Source: an uncultured Eggerthellaceae bacterium
GTDB taxonomy: Bacteria; Actinomycetota; Coriobacteriia; Coriobacteriales; Eggerthellaceae
Direction of reading: 5' to 3'
NCBI GenBank assembly: GCA_958454405.1
Contig: CAUEBO010000033.1
Span: 1-31,364 of the forward strand
Length of the DNA: 31,364 nt
Each line of letters starts with the position of its first letter. The first letter of the stretch is position 1. The position numbers and the translations under genes are program-made. Under the pieces are notes generated by a model. That model was not told the DNA's origin and ran no database searches. It saw nothing but the letters and a program-made list of their open reading frames with translations. This document shows, in pieces, positions 31,311 through 31,364 of the stretch.

Positions 31311-31364
31311 TGGTGGTCGGAGGGGGACTTGAACCCTCGACACGCGGATTTTCAGTCCGCTGCT
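31311..31364 (-). tRNA. tRNA-Phe (GAA), 3' part; gene runs off the window
   Basis: On the minus strand the sequence has a perfect 5-bp anticodon stem GCGGA/TCCGC with loop CTGAAAA, giving anticodon GAA for phenylalanine. A five-base variable loop GTGTC, T-arm GAGGG-TTCAAGT-CCCCC, acceptor strand TCCGACC, discriminator A and an encoded CCA follow. The D-arm and 5' acceptor strand lie beyond position 31364. The T-stem has one A-C mismatch at its second pair. The 3' end is shared with the att site at 28731. Confidence 0.94.

Larger units (their letters stand above)
28731..31342. mobile_element. 2.6-kb integrated element at the 3' end of tRNA-Phe
   Basis: Direct repeats of 33 bp bound the segment (28731-28763 and 31310-31342); the right copy is the 3' end of the tRNA-Phe gene. 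Much of the interior (about 28770-30420) is visibly AT-richer than the surrounding chromosome. It carries a two-gene operon (Panacea-domain protein plus membrane protein), a possible gene fragment, a decayed tyrosine integrase next to the tRNA, related 21-base sites near each end, and a new terminator after the tRNA. This is the standard layout of a tRNA-targeting genomic island. With the integrase broken it cannot move by itself. Confidence 0.78.

Overview
The window is GC-rich, dense bacterial chromosome. Gene content and protein sequences fit an actinobacterium of the Coriobacteriia, most likely an Eggerthella/Gordonibacter-type member of the Eggerthellaceae. That placement is inferred from overall character, not from a search. 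Two ParB-binding parS sites and the rplI-dnaB-purA neighbourhood suggest the segment lies not far from the replication origin.

Layout. (1) Positions 1-5850 hold rplI (ribosomal protein L9), dnaB (replicative helicase) and a coupled SbcD/SbcC-like nuclease-ATPase pair. (2) Positions 5851-10580 hold purA and purD, with two parS sites between them, and a HemN/HemW-family radical SAM gene overlapping the end of purD. (3) Positions 10581-11232 are a repeat-rich gap, followed by a stand-alone HPt phosphotransfer protein. (4) Positions 11825-25239 form a complete type IV pilus locus for a one-membrane cell: a very large (about 1,300 residue) pilin-like protein with GLUG-type repeats, three small pilin-like proteins, then PilB, PilT, PilC, the major pilin, prepilin peptidase, PilM, PilN and PilO. 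No secretin is present. (5) On the minus strand at 25635-28232 is a membrane diguanylate cyclase with two extracellular solute-binding domains, a plausible input to pilus control. (6) Positions 28731-31342 are a small AT-richer integrated element at the 3' end of a tRNA-Phe gene, bounded by 33-bp direct repeats. It carries a Panacea-domain (SocA/DUF4065-like) protein overlapping a coiled-coil, three-helix membrane protein, plus a decayed tyrosine integrase. The native tRNA terminator has been pushed to the far side of the element, and a new hairpin sits just after the tRNA.

The intergenic regions hold several repeat families: a 145-bp inverted-repeat element present twice in opposite orientation, a 250-bp MITE-like element with perfect 16-bp ends, a 168-bp element with 27-bp arms before purA, REP-like palindromes around TCAGGATGAC, and a short motif seen three times.

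The strongest candidates for something new are the Panacea/membrane-protein pair on the tRNA-Phe island (a likely toxin-antitoxin or phage-defence module) and the giant GLUG-repeat pilin at the head of the pilus operon.
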